NCBI GenBank assembly: GCA_020717985.1
Contig: DYDH01000024.1
Span: 1-33,935 of the forward strand
Direction: 5' to 3'
DNA length: 33,935 bases
From: Herpetosiphon sp.
GTDB lineage: Bacteria > Chloroflexota > Anaerolineae > Anaerolineales > Villigracilaceae
Shown: in pieces, positions 16,946 to 25,297 of the stretch
Layout of the letters: every line of letters begins with the position of its first letter
How positions within the stretch are numbered: position 1 is the stretch's first letter
The notes under the pieces: model-generated
What the model saw: only the letters and a program-made list of their open reading frames with translations
Database searches by the model: none
What the model was told of the DNA's origin: nothing
Program-made: the position numbers and the translations under genes

Positions 16946-17012
16946 TCTTGACACTTTCTTGACATCTTCCCCCAACATCTTGTCCCCTATTTGACCTCCA
17001 ACTGCATACACT
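16946..17012 (+). promoter_or_regulatory. kdp operon promoter with tandem direct-repeat operator boxes (probable KdpE sites)
   Basis: Box 1 (16946-16963) is TCTTGAC-N4-TCTTGAC, an 11-bp-period direct repeat. Box 2 (16978-16995) is TCTTGTC-N4-ATTTGAC and starts exactly 32 bp after box 1. A -10-like TACACT (17007-17012) begins 11 bp after box 2, with no separate -35. The same geometry is found at 25205-25271 and 25480-25546. OmpR/PhoB-family regulators such as KdpE bind direct repeats of about 11 bp that replace the -35, so these are inferred to be KdpE operators. Confidence 0.8.
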
Positions 17013-17034
17013 AAAAATCGAAATGGAGGCACAC

Positions 17035-17133
17035 ATGAATGATTTGATCTATATCGGACTGACTGTACTTTTCTTTGCCCTCACCTACGGACTGATCGTG
17101 GTCTGTGAGCGGCTCATGGAGGATAAGTCATGA
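17035..17133 (+). CDS. Small single-helix membrane peptide heading the kdp operon
   Basis: This 32-aa peptide (LIYIGLTVLFFALTYGLIVV forms its one hydrophobic helix, followed by CERLMEDKS) has a strong GGAGG 7 bases before its ATG. Its stop overlaps the kdpF start by four bases. Small hydrophobic peptides at this position occur in other kdp operons, but I know no assigned function. It may assist Kdp assembly like KdpF, or serve translational coupling. It is too well placed and too hydrophobic to be a chance frame. Confidence 0.75.
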   Translation: MNDLIYIGLTVLFFALTYGLIVVCERLMEDKS

Positions 17134-17222
17134 ACGTTTTATATGTAATCACTGGCGTCATCACGTTGATCCTGTTCGTTTATCTTGTACTGGCTTTACT
17201 TAAACCGGAGTGGTTCGGATGA
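17130..17222 (+). CDS. kdpF: KdpF, small stabilising subunit of the K+-transporting ATPase
   Basis: This 30-aa peptide has one membrane helix and the KdpF ending YLVLALLKPEWFG (family pattern Y-L-x-x-A-L-x-x-P-E-x-F). KdpF sits in the membrane and stabilises the KdpABC complex. It overlaps the upstream peptide (ATGA at 17130-17133) and overlaps the kdpA start (ATGA at 17219-17222), so the three are translationally coupled. Confidence 0.92.
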   Translation: MNVLYVITGVITLILFVYLVLALLKPEWFG

Positions 17223-18967
17223 ATCTCTATAGTTGGTTACAAATTATTTTCTTTCTGGTGGTTTTGCTGGCATTGGCGAAACCGCTTGGTTCGTTTATGG
17301 CAAAAGTCTATCAGGGCGAGCACACTTTTCTGGATCGCGTGCTGGGTCCCGTGGAACGGTTCATTTATCGCGTCTCAGGCGTCAAAGCCGATGAGGATAT
17401 GAACTGGAAAACTTATGCCATCGCAGCAATGGTGTTCAATATTCTCGGGTTATTGGCGGTATACGCATTGCAACGTCTTCAAGGCGTTCTGCCCCTCAAC
17501 CCGCAGGGACTTGGCGCGGTCACACCTGATTCCTCGTGGAATACGGCGGTTAGTTTTGCGTCCAATACCAACTGGCAGGGCTACGGCGGCGAAGTGACCA
17601 TGAGTTACTTCTCGCAAATGCTCGGCTTGACGGTGCAGAACTTCGTCTCTGCGGCAACGGGCATGGCTGTGTTGGTTGCGCTCATCCGCGGGATCGTACG
17701 TCACACTGCCAAGGGTATCGGCAACTTTTGGGTTGACCTGACCCGTTCCACTCTGTACATCCTTTTGCCTTTGTCCATCGTTTTGGCGTTGACACTGGTT
17801 TCACAGGGCGTGGTGCAAACTTTTAGCGAATATAAAACTGTCGCCATGCTTCAACCTACAACGGACGCAAACGGCAACGCTGTGACCGAACAGGTGCTGG
17901 CAGTTGGTCCTGCGGCTTCGCAAATTGCGATCAAGCAATTGGGCACCAACGGCGGCGGATTCTTCAATGTCAACTCGGCGCACCCGTTTGAAAACTCAAC
18001 ACCCTTCTCGAACTTCCTTGAGATGTTGGCAATTCTCGTCATCCCTGCTGCGCTGGTCTACATGTTTGGAAAAATGGTCGGAGACACTCGCCAGGGTTGG
18101 GCAATCCTAACTACGATGACGATCATCTTCGTGGCATTCCTTGCGCTGGCGGTTTGGGCAGAACAGGCTGGCAACCCAGTTTTCACAAAGATGGGAATTG
18201 ACCAAGTGCAAACGGACATCAATCCTGGCGGAAACATGGAAGGCAAAGAGACACGCTTCGGCGTTGCCAATTCCGCGCTCTGGGCTACGGCTACGACTGC
18301 CGCTTCCAATGGCTCAGTCAACTCCATGCATGATTCATTCATGCCGCTTGGCGGACTAGTACCCATGTTCCTCATGCAGTTGGGTGAGATCATCTTCGGC
18401 GGCGTTGGCTCTGGCTTGTATGGAATGCTGGCTTTCGTCATCGTGGCCGTTTTTATCTCTGGTTTGATGGTCGGACGCACCCCTGAATATCTGGGCAAGA
18501 AGATCGAAGCCTATGAAATGAAAATGGCTTCCCTCATGCTCTTGATCCCGATCTTTTTGGTAAAAGTTGGCACAGCAATTGCCGTGGTATCAGCGGCTGG
18601 TCTCGCCACAATTTGGAACACAGGCGGTCCGCACGGATTTAGCGAAGTGCTGTATGCCTTTTCTTCCGCAGCGAATAATAACGGCTCGGCATTTGCTGGC
18701 TTGGGTGCGAACAACCCGTTCTACAACACAGCTCTCGGCATATGTATGTTCTTCGCCCGCTTCTGGCTGCTCGTGCCTGCGCTGGCAATTGCAGGGTCAC
18801 TCGTGCAAAAGAAAAAGATCCCCGAAAGCGCAGGGACTCTCCCGACTCATACCCCGCTATTCATTGCATGGTTGATCGGTGTCATCATGATCGTTGGTGC
18901 ATTGAGCTTTATCCCAGCGTTGGCATTGGGACCCATCGTTGAACACCTGATGGTATTTGCCCACTAA
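17219..18967 (+). CDS. kdpA: KdpA, K+-translocating subunit of the high-affinity K+ ATPase
   Basis: This 582-aa protein has about ten membrane helices and the K+-channel-like pore loops of the SKT superfamily: NTNWQGYGGEVTMSYFSQM, TNGGGFFNVNSAHPFENSTP, HDSFMPLGGLVPMFLMQLGE and SAANNNGSAFAGLG. These carry the selectivity-filter glycines. E. coli KdpA is 557 aa. A frame with a GTG at 17210 exists, but the ATG at 17219 is preferred because it starts at MNLYSWLQ, overlaps the kdpF stop, and has GGAG eight bases upstream. A 119-bp repeat element fills the gap to kdpB. Confidence 0.97.
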   Translation: MNLYSWLQIIFFLVVLLALAKPLGSFMAKVYQGEHTFLDRVLGPVERFIYRVSGVKADEDMNWKTYAIAAMVFNILGLLAVYALQRLQGVLPLNPQGLGAVTPDSSWNTAVSFASNTNWQGYGGEVTMSYFSQMLGLTVQNFVSAATGMAVLVALIRGIVRHTAKGIGNFWVDLTRSTLYILLPLSIVLALTLVSQGVVQTFSEYKTVAMLQPTTDANGNAVTEQVLAVGPAASQIAIKQLGTNGGGFFNVNSAHPFENSTPFSNFLEMLAILVIPAALVYMFGKMVGDTRQGWAILTTMTIIFVAFLALAVWAEQAGNPVFTKMGIDQVQTDINPGGNMEGKETRFGVANSALWATATTAASNGSVNSMHDSFMPLGGLVPMFLMQLGEIIFGGVGSGLYGMLAFVIVAVFISGLMVGRTPEYLGKKIEAYEMKMASLMLLIPIFLVKVGTAIAVVSAAGLATIWNTGGPHGFSEVLYAFSSAANNNGSAFAGLGANNPFYNTALGICMFFARFWLLVPALAIAGSLVQKKKIPESAGTLPTHTPLFIAWLIGVIMIVGALSFIPALALGPIVEHLMVFAH

Positions 18968-19086
18968 TGTCATTGCGAGGGCGGCGCTCTCCCGCCCGAA
19001 GTAATCTCCAACTTAATCATGAGATTGCTTCGTCGCACACCTGCCCTGGCGGGCAGTGTCAGTGAAGAACGCTACTCGCAACGACA
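18968..19086 (+). repeat. 119-bp palindromic repeat element inserted between kdpA and kdpB
   Basis: The ends TGTCATTGCGAG (18968-18979) and CTCGCAACGACA (19075-19086) are complementary at 11 of 12 positions. Internally GAAGTAATCTC and GAGATTGCTTC pair at 10 of 11. This is the pattern of widespread small dispersed palindromic repeats (TCATTGCGAG...GAAGCAATCTC type). It begins immediately after the kdpA stop and ends 20 bp before the kdpB start. It has no coding capacity and would fold into a long hairpin in the kdp mRNA. Confidence 0.8.
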
Positions 19087-19106
19087 TAAGAAATGGAAAA
19101 TAAAAA

Positions 19107-21209
19107 ATGACTATTCAAACAAAAAAACCAACCGCATATCGCCGTGAGATTTACCAGCGCGCCATTGTGGAGTCCTTTGTAAAACTCAATCCGCGCTTGA
19201 TGGTGCGCAACCCCGTCATGTTCGTCGTGGAAGTCGGAAGTGTATTGACTACTGCCTTGTGGATTCAGGCACTCGCTGGGCAAGGCGAAGCTCCCACAGG
19301 CTTTATTGGAGCAATTGCGCTCTGGCTGTGGTTCACAGTATTGTTCGCGAATTTCTCCGAGGCTGTTGCCGAGGGACGCGGCAAAGCGCAGGCTGAGTCA
19401 CTCCGCAAGGCGCGGCAGGATACGCCCGCAAAGAAAGTGCGCGGTGAGGCGAATGACGTCCAAACCGCGCTATCCAAAGTGGAGGTTGTCTCATCGACTG
19501 CATTGCGCAAGAACGATCTCTTTCTCGTTGAAGCAGGCGATATTCTTCCCGCAGACGGCGAGATCGAAGCGGGAATTGCGTCAGTGGATGAAAGTGCCGT
19601 TACTGGCGAATCAGCTCCCGTCGTGCGTGAGGCGGGCGGAGATCGCTCCGCTGTCACAGGCGGCACGCGACTCCTTTCAGACTGGCTCATCATCCGCGTC
19701 AGCGCCGACCCTGGGCAGGGATTCCTTGACCGCATGATCAGCATGGTGGAAGGCGCCAAGAGACAAAAGACCCCGAACGAGATCGCGCTCAATATTTTGC
19801 TGGCTGGTTTCACGATCATCTTTTTGGTGGTGTGCGCCACACTGTTGCCCTACTCGCTTTATAGCGTAGGTGCGGCAGGCAAAGGGACTGCGATCACGAT
19901 CACCGTTTTGGTTGCTTTGCTTGTGTGCTTGATCCCAACCACGATTGGCGGGTTGCTCTCCGCCATCGGTATTGCGGGCATGGATCGCATGATTCAGCGC
20001 AACGTGATTGCGATGTCAGGACGTGCCGTGGAAGCCGCTGGTGATGTGGATGTGCTCCTGCTCGATAAGACAGGCACCATCACGCTTGGCAACCGTCAGG
20101 CTGTGGAATTCATTCCCATCAATGGAGTCAATGTGAAAGATTTGGCTGAAGCCGCGCAACTCGCTTCTTTGGCTGACGAAACTCCTGAAGGTCGTTCGAT
20201 CGTCGTGCTTGCAAAGGAACAATTTGGATTGCGCGGACGGACGATGGGCGTCAGTGATGATGCGCCAGAGGGAATGCACTTCGTCCCGTTTACCGCGCAG
20301 ACTCGCATGAGCGGAGTCAACTTTGACGGCACAACCATCCGCAAGGGTGCGCCTGATACGATGATTCAGATGATTCAATCCAACAACAACGGCGTCCCAT
20401 CTGACTTGAAACCTGCGGTGGATAACATTGCCCGCATGGGTGGCACGCCGCTGGTGGTGACGCGCAACAATCACGCGCTGGGCGTCATTCACCTAAAGGA
20501 TATTGTCAAAGGTGGAATCAAGGAACGCTTCGCGCAACTTCGCAAGATGGGCATCAAGACCGTGATGATCACTGGCGATAATCCGCTCACTGCGGCAGCG
20601 ATTGCGGCGGAAGCGGGTGTGGATGATTTCCTCGCGCAAGCCACGCCTGAAATGAAACTAAAACTCATCCGTGAATATCAACTGGGTGGGCGCCTCGTTG
20701 CCATGACAGGCGACGGTACGAACGACGCGCCCGCATTGGCGCAAGCCGATGTGGCTGTTGCCATGAACACAGGCACACAACCCGCGCGCGAAGCCGCCAA
20801 CATGGTTGACTTGGATAGCAATCCAACCAAACTGCTGGAGATCGTGGAGATCGGTAAGCAATTGTTAATGACACGCGGCGCGCTGACCACGTTTAGCCTC
20901 TCTAATGATATTGCAAAATATTTTGCGATTATCCCTGCGGCGTTCGCTTCCACCTATCCCGTATTGAATACGTTGAACTTTATGCACCTCGCCACACCAG
21001 AGAGCGCGATTTTATCGGCAGTGATCTTCAACGCCCTCATCATCATTGCACTAATCCCATTGGCATTACGCGGCGTACCTTATCGTGCAGTAGGCGCGGC
21101 ACAGCTTCTGCGTGACAACCTGTTGATCTACGGTGTCGGCGGTTTGATCGCTCCATTCATCGGCATCAAGTTGATTGACATGCTGTTGGTTGCCCTCCAT
21201 CTCGTGTAG
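19107..21209 (+). CDS. kdpB: KdpB, catalytic P-type ATPase subunit
   Basis: This 700-aa P-type ATPase carries the phosphorylation motif [10 protein letters not shown] (Asp320), the actuator TGES (residues 166-169) and the hinge/Mg motif [19 protein letters not shown]. It also has the KdpB-specific helix text [20 protein letters not shown]. In E. coli, phosphorylation of the Ser in TGES (Ser162) switches the pump off; the equivalent Ser169 is present. It drives K+ uptake together with KdpA and KdpC. No strong Shine-Dalgarno precedes the ATG; the repeat at 18968-19086 may have separated the gene from its original upstream context. It is followed by an unrecognised gene before kdpC. Confidence 0.97.
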   Translation: MTIQTKKPTAYRREIYQRAIVESFVKLNPRLMVRNPVMFVVEVGSVLTTALWIQALAGQGEAPTGFIGAIALWLWFTVLFANFSEAVAEGRGKAQAESLRKARQDTPAKKVRGEANDVQTALSKVEVVSSTALRKNDLFLVEAGDILPADGEIEAGIASVDESAVTGESAPVVREAGGDRSAVTGGTRLLSDWLIIRVSADPGQGFLDRMISMVEGAKRQKTPNEIALNILLAGFTIIFLVVCATLLPYSLYSVGAAGKGTAITITVLVALLVCLIPTTIGGLLSAIGIAGMDRMIQRNVIAMSGRAVEAAGDVDVLLLDKTGTITLGNRQAVEFIPINGVNVKDLAEAAQLASLADETPEGRSIVVLAKEQFGLRGRTMGVSDDAPEGMHFVPFTAQTRMSGVNFDGTTIRKGAPDTMIQMIQSNNNGVPSDLKPAVDNIARMGGTPLVVTRNNHALGVIHLKDIVKGGIKERFAQLRKMGIKTVMITGDNPLTAAAIAAEAGVDDFLAQATPEMKLKLIREYQLGGRLVAMTGDGTNDAPALAQADVAVAMNTGTQPAREAANMVDLDSNPTKLLEIVEIGKQLLMTRGALTTFSLSNDIAKYFAIIPAAFASTYPVLNTLNFMHLATPESAILSAVIFNALIIIALIPLALRGVPYRAVGAAQLLRDNLLIYGVGGLIAPFIGIKLIDMLLVALHLV

Positions 21210-21250
21210 GTCACGTTTGTAACGTGAAAAAACGAATAGGAAATGAAGAA

Positions 21251-21652
21251 ATGTCAACAAATCACACCCATCCAAAATGGTGGCAGGTTTACCTCACCTT
21301 CCCGCTTCTCGTCGCGCTGTTCATATTTGATCACAGTCTCGAACTTTCCGAGCGCGGACATGTGGTGGTGCAGATTGGAATTCTCGTGTTTGTGTACTGG
21401 CTTATCCACTTGTGGTTGAAAACCAACGCAACCGCCTTATCAGAGATGGATCAAAAACAATATCGCAATACTTACACCGTGATCCGCATCCCTCCGCATC
21501 AACTGCCCAATGCAAACAACAGCAAACGCCCGACGTTCCAATTTTCCAACTCGGAAATCAAAGGCACATTGAGCAACACATTTGAAATGGATTATATCGA
21601 CGCGAAATTTTCCTCGGTTGATGAAGTCCAACAGGAATTAAACAAGGAATAA
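21251..21652 (+). CDS. Unrecognised two-helix membrane protein between kdpB and kdpC
   Basis: This 133-aa protein has two probable membrane helices (about residues 13-31, [14 protein letters not shown], and 42-58, [18 protein letters not shown]). A soluble C-terminal half of about 75 residues follows, with no motif I know ([32 protein letters not shown]). The ATG at 21251 is chosen because AGGA lies upstream; the frame also opens at a GTG at 21224. It ends 2 bp before kdpC, so it is surely co-transcribed and probably coupled. KdpFABC has no such subunit in model bacteria. It may be an accessory or regulatory partner of the pump; this is inference from position only. Confidence 0.8.
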   Translation: MSTNHTHPKWWQVYLTFPLLVALFIFDHSLELSERGHVVVQIGILVFVYWLIHLWLKTNATALSEMDQKQYRNTYTVIRIPPHQLPNANNSKRPTFQFSNSEIKGTLSNTFEMDYIDAKFSSVDEVQQELNKE

Positions 21653-21654
21653 AA

Positions 21655-22245
21655 ATGATCTCACAATTACGCCCCGCGTTTTTTATGCTTTTGATCTTTA
21701 CCATCATTACGGGAATTATTTATCCTCTCGCAGTGACAGGCATTGCGCAAGTTGTGTTTCCCAGCCAGTCCAATGGCAGCCTCATCATGGTGGACGGAAA
21801 GGCTGTTGGCTCTGAATTGATCGGTCAGCAGTTTGACGACCCAAGCTACTTCTGGGGACGCATCTCAGCAACAGGCACCTTTGCTTACAATGCCTTCGAC
21901 GCAGAAAACCTGACAGCCTCCTCTGGCTCGAACTACGGTCCATTGAATCCTGCTCTTACGGATATGGTGCAGGCGCGGATCGACGCCCTGAAAACTGCTG
22001 ACCCTGACAATACGCTTCCGATTCCCGTTGACCTGGTCACTGCTTCGGGCAGCGGACTCGACCCACATGTCAGCGTCGCCGCAGCGTTGTATCAGGTCAG
22101 TCGCGTAGCATCCGCCCGAGGGTTGAGCGAAGCGGAAGTCACATCCCTCATGGAGAAATACACCGAAGGTCGTCAATTCGGAATCTTCGGCGAGCCTCGT
22201 GTCAACGTGTTGAAACTCAATCTAGCGCTGGATGGCGTCCAGTAG
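21655..22245 (+). CDS. kdpC: KdpC, accessory subunit of the K+-transporting ATPase
   Basis: This 196-aa protein has one N-terminal membrane helix ([20 protein letters not shown]). It also has the KdpC motifs [42 protein letters not shown] and the C-terminal [12 protein letters not shown]. KdpC joins KdpA to KdpB and may raise ATP affinity. An AAGGAA lies before the ATG. A second copy of its last ten codons occurs at 23097-23129, see that entry. Confidence 0.97.
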   Translation: MISQLRPAFFMLLIFTIITGIIYPLAVTGIAQVVFPSQSNGSLIMVDGKAVGSELIGQQFDDPSYFWGRISATGTFAYNAFDAENLTASSGSNYGPLNPALTDMVQARIDALKTADPDNTLPIPVDLVTASGSGLDPHVSVAAALYQVSRVASARGLSEAEVTSLMEKYTEGRQFGIFGEPRVNVLKLNLALDGVQ

Positions 22246-22269
22246 AACAGTTATACAAGATGAGGAAAC

Positions 22270-23031
22270 ATGAAAACTCGTGACCTTTCGCGTTTGTCCA
22301 AACTTGCAAAAGAATCTTTTTCCGCCGTACTGACCATTTCTGCGACAGCATTTATTCTTTTGTTATCCCACAGGGAGTTGATCGGCGAGGGCGTCATCGC
22401 CATGGTCTTCCTGCTTTCCGTCGCCTGGTGCGCCTATCGCTGGGGATTGGGCGCGGGCATGAGCGCGGCGTTATCCGCTGCGCTCATGTTCGACTTTCTC
22501 TTCATCCCCCCGTTCCTGACCTTCACCATTGCCAGACCAGAAGGAATTTTGAGCCTCGTAATTTTCTTTGTGGTCGCCATCATCGTGGTGGAACGCATTC
22601 AAGCCACCCTGTCCAAGGCACATGCGAGCGAACAGGAAGCCGTGTTGATGTACGAGTTCACCACCCTCCTGGCAGGGTTACGCTCCCTCGACGCTATTGC
22701 CCGCAGAGTGGCGCAATTCATGCGTCAGCGCTTCATGGTGGAATCGGTTATCGTCTTCATTCAGCCAAAGGGACATACTGAACAGTTCAGCGCGCGGGAG
22801 CCGCAGGATAAAACAATGAAGACCAAAGCCGATTGCGTGCTGCCCCTGCTCAATTCGTGGGGGCTGATCGGCGAGGTGCAACTCTGGCGCGGCGCGGAAA
22901 TCGAGATTCCCTCTCCCGAAAGCCGCCTCTTTCGCAACGTTGTGCTCCAGATTGGGCTGGCAATCGAACGGGTGCAAATCACCGAGTACGAATTCCAAAA
23001 TGCGGGGCGGGAAAGCATCCAAGTCGGATGA
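22270..23031 (+). CDS. DUF4118 + GAF-like membrane protein, a KdpD sensor core without kinase
   Basis: This 253-aa protein contains a four-helix DUF4118 region (residues 18-118) with the KdpD-typical LSAALMFDFLFIPPFLTFTI. A coiled segment and a GAF-like domain (about 130-240) follow. It lacks the N-terminal Walker/USP module and the HisKA and HATPase domains of KdpD. DUF4118 and GAF in KdpD sense K+ and ionic conditions, so this could be a regulator that modulates KdpD or the pump directly. A GAGGAAA precedes the ATG, 24 bp after kdpC, so it is the last gene of the kdp transcript. A split or decayed kdpD is another possibility, since intact kdpD is 7 kb downstream. Confidence 0.8.
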   Translation: MKTRDLSRLSKLAKESFSAVLTISATAFILLLSHRELIGEGVIAMVFLLSVAWCAYRWGLGAGMSAALSAALMFDFLFIPPFLTFTIARPEGILSLVIFFVVAIIVVERIQATLSKAHASEQEAVLMYEFTTLLAGLRSLDAIARRVAQFMRQRFMVESVIVFIQPKGHTEQFSAREPQDKTMKTKADCVLPLLNSWGLIGEVQLWRGAEIEIPSPESRLFRNVVLQIGLAIERVQITEYEFQNAGRESIQVG

Positions 23032-23069
23032 TTCATGGAGTCGAACGACTCCCGTCGTTTGCTCACACA

Positions 23070-23094
23070 AGTCAAAAGTCAGAGACTTTTGACT
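23070..23094 (+). repeat. Hairpin after the kdp operon
   Basis: AGTCAAAAGTC (23070-23080) and GACTTTTGACT (23084-23094) form an 11-bp perfect stem with a 3-nt loop. A second small hairpin, GGAGTCG-AA-CGACTCC, lies just upstream. Neither has a U-tract. They may act as processing sites or weak terminators between the DUF4118 gene and the KimA-like gene. Confidence 0.5.
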
Positions 23095-23096
23095 CC

Positions 23097-23129
23097 AATT
23101 TGAATCTGGCACTCGATGGGCTACAATAA
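23097..23129 (+). pseudogene. Relic of a second kdpC 3' end
   Basis: Eleven codons read NLNLALDGLQ-stop. The end of kdpC (22213-22245) reads [10 protein letters not shown]-stop. Eight of ten residues match although many codons differ synonymously, so this looks like the tail of an old, diverged kdpC rather than a recent copy. Nothing else of kdpC is left upstream. Confidence 0.5.
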
Positions 23130-23133
23130 AAGT

Positions 23134-25068
23134 ATGGAAAACTCAAATCAAAAACCGACCGAGCATGACGGCATTTTGGAACGGCATCAGGCGGATCAAA
23201 GCCCGCAAAAGTTGACCTGGCGCACATGGCTTATCGGGCGTCCCCTGACCACCGCCTCCGCTCCGCACCAGACAATCGGCAAGATGGTGGGGCTGGCAGT
23301 CTTCGGTGCGGATGCCTTGTCGTCCATCGCGTACGCACCGCAGGAAATGCTTGTGATTCTGGCAGCGGCTGGTTCGCAGGCGTTTGGCTATGCCTTTCCC
23401 ATTTCCATCATCATCACGGTGTTGCTTGCCATTGTCACGGTCTCGTATCAGCAGACGATTCACGCCTACCCCAGCGGCGGAGGGGCTTATACGGTGGTGA
23501 AGGAGAATTTGGGAATCACATCCGCACTGATAGCTGGTTCGGCGCTGCTGTTGGATTACATCCTGCTGGCGGCGGTGGCAATTTCCTCTGGCGTGGCACA
23601 AATCGCTTCCGCTGTCCCTGCTTTATATGAATATCGCGTTGCGCTTGCGGTGGGATTTTTGATTTTGATCGCCGTCGCCAACCTGCGCGGCGTGAAGGAA
23701 TCAGGCAACACCTTTGCCGCACCGACTTACTTTTTCCTCGCCATGGCCACGCTGGCTGTGGCGGCTGGATTCTACAAATACTTGACTGGCTCGCTTGGTG
23801 TGGTGATCGACCCGCCGCACATGGAGACACTCCGCGCCGAACCAATCACGCTCTTTTTGTTGCTCCGCGCTTTTTCCAATGGCACAACCGCGCTGACTGG
23901 GGTTGAGTGTATCTCGAACGGAGTCAAAGCCTTCAAAGAGCCGCGCACTCACAATGCCGCCCTGACCATGATCTGGATGTCATCCATCCTCGGTGTTCTC
24001 TTTATCGGGATGACTTTTCTGCTTGGTCAAATTGGCGCAGTCCCCGCTGAATCTGAGACGGTGGTCTCCCAACTTGCCCGCACAGTTTTTGGAAGTCGTG
24101 GCGTGCTGTACATCGGCACGATTTTTGCGACCACCATCATTTTGGTTTTGGCGACCAACACCGCCTTCGCCGATTTTCCACGCCTGAGCGCGATCATCGC
24201 TGAAGACGGATACATGCCCCGTCAACTGGCATATCGCGGCAGTCGGCTCGTCTTCTCGCGTGGAATTGTCAGCCTTGCGGCGATTGGGGCATTGCTCATC
24301 ATCATCTTCAAAGCCAGTGTGACGGCGCTGATTCCGCTTTGGGCTGTGGGCGTGTTCCTGTCGTTTACCCTGTCACAGGCGGGGATGGCGCGTCACTGGT
24401 GGCGTGCGGGAGTCCACAAGGACGAGAAGCTGCTGGAGGCGGGTACCCAGGGTTGGAAATGGAAGCTGGTCATCAACGGAGTCGGCGCGGTAGCCACTGC
24501 GATTGTGACCCTGATCTTCGCCGTCACCAAGTTCACAGACGGCGCGTGGATCATCATCCTGTTACTGCCCGCAATTGTGATGAGTTTTTTCTCCGTACAT
24601 CGGCATTATCAGTCGGTTGCGCGCGAACTTTCGCTGGATAATTTTGGCGAGCCGCCACCAGCCGTCCGCCACCGCGTCATCATCCCCGTAGCAGGAATCC
24701 ATCGCGGGACGCTGGAAGCGCTGGAATACGCAAACTCACTGTCCGACGACATCACCGCAGTCCACATTTTGCTTGATCCCGATGAAAGGGAATCCGTGGA
24801 AAGCAAATGGCTTGCATGGGGAAAGGGCGTGCGGCTGGTGGTCATCGAATCCCCGTACCGCACCTTTCTGGAGCCTTTCATCGGGTACGTGGACGACCTG
24901 TGCAAAATCTCCCAGCCCAACGAGCGGTTGACCATCGTCGTGCCGCAATTCAATCCGAAACATCCATGGCACAACCTCCTGCACACGCAAACTGCGTTCT
25001 GGTTGCGCCTGGCGTTATTAAGCAAAAATGGGATTGTGATTACGGAAGTCCCGTACCAGGTTCATTGA
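23134..25068 (+). CDS. KimA-like K+ permease (APC superfamily) with C-terminal cytosolic domain
   Basis: This 644-aa protein has about 12 membrane helices (residues 45-465) and a cytosolic domain of about 170 residues. The signature GADALSSIAYAPQEMLVILA and HAYPSGGGAYTVVKENLG are typical of the KimA/YdaO branch, high-affinity K+/H+ symporters in Bacillus. The C-terminal part (RVIIPVAGIHRGTLEALEYA and following) resembles the nucleotide-binding USP-like tail of KimA that receives c-di-AMP. K+ transport is inferred from family and location; amino-acid transport is the alternative for APC members. The ATG at 23134 is preferred to one at 23116, because the latter overlaps the kdpC relic in another frame. 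Confidence 0.85.
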   Translation: MENSNQKPTEHDGILERHQADQSPQKLTWRTWLIGRPLTTASAPHQTIGKMVGLAVFGADALSSIAYAPQEMLVILAAAGSQAFGYAFPISIIITVLLAIVTVSYQQTIHAYPSGGGAYTVVKENLGITSALIAGSALLLDYILLAAVAISSGVAQIASAVPALYEYRVALAVGFLILIAVANLRGVKESGNTFAAPTYFFLAMATLAVAAGFYKYLTGSLGVVIDPPHMETLRAEPITLFLLLRAFSNGTTALTGVECISNGVKAFKEPRTHNAALTMIWMSSILGVLFIGMTFLLGQIGAVPAESETVVSQLARTVFGSRGVLYIGTIFATTIILVLATNTAFADFPRLSAIIAEDGYMPRQLAYRGSRLVFSRGIVSLAAIGALLIIIFKASVTALIPLWAVGVFLSFTLSQAGMARHWWRAGVHKDEKLLEAGTQGWKWKLVINGVGAVATAIVTLIFAVTKFTDGAWIIILLLPAIVMSFFSVHRHYQSVARELSLDNFGEPPPAVRHRVIIPVAGIHRGTLEALEYANSLSDDITAVHILLDPDERESVESKWLAWGKGVRLVVIESPYRTFLEPFIGYVDDLCKISQPNERLTIVVPQFNPKHPWHNLLHTQTAFWLRLALLSKNGIVITEVPYQVH

Positions 25069-25129
25069 TTGCTCTGCGAGGGGATTTTCCCATTCGCCGT
25101 ACGGGGATGAAGCCCCTCGTTCAGTTACG

Positions 25130-25148
25130 AAGCCTGCTTCGCAGGCTT
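25130..25148. repeat. Small hairpin downstream of the first KimA-like gene
   Basis: AAGCCTGC and GCAGGCTT (8-bp stem, TTC loop) lie 61 bp after the stop. No U-run follows. A further short palindrome, CGACGTTTACGTCG, lies near 25182-25195. Possible transcript-end structures or repeat debris. Confidence 0.4.
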
Positions 25149-25204
25149 AAACCGCTTGTGGCAGTTTCGTATTTGTATCCTCGACGTTTACGTCGGGGCG
25201 GAGT

Positions 25205-25271
25205 TCTTGACGGCATCTTGACTTGATAAGCCTTTTTCTTGTCCCCTTTTTGACATGCAATTGAATAAACT
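25205..25271 (+). promoter_or_regulatory. Promoter of the 56-aa peptide with tandem KdpE-type boxes
   Basis: Box 1 (25205-25222) is TCTTGAC-N4-TCTTGAC. Box 2 (25237-25254) is TCTTGTC-N4-TTTTGAC, starting 32 bp after box 1. The -10-like TAAACT (25266-25271) starts 11 bp after box 2. All distances are identical to those of the kdp promoter. Confidence 0.8.
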
Positions 25272-25297
25272 TGAAATAGTCCAAAAGGAAACAAGAC

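Noticed and set aside
16762-16962. Short frame upstream of the kdp promoter as a gene
   Set aside because: It has no ribosome-binding site or family resemblance and runs through operator box 1.
22678-23112. Long minus-strand frames opposite kdp, kimA and sugar genes
   Set aside because: They mirror strongly supported genes on the other strand, lack ribosome-binding sites and show no protein family features.
23032-23133. c-di-AMP (ydaO-type) riboswitch before the KimA-like gene
   Set aside because: Only about 100 bp are available, filled by two small hairpins and the kdpC relic; no conserved ydaO elements are seen.
25069-25204. Intrinsic terminator after the first KimA-like gene
   Set aside because: Hairpins are present but none is followed by a U-tract.
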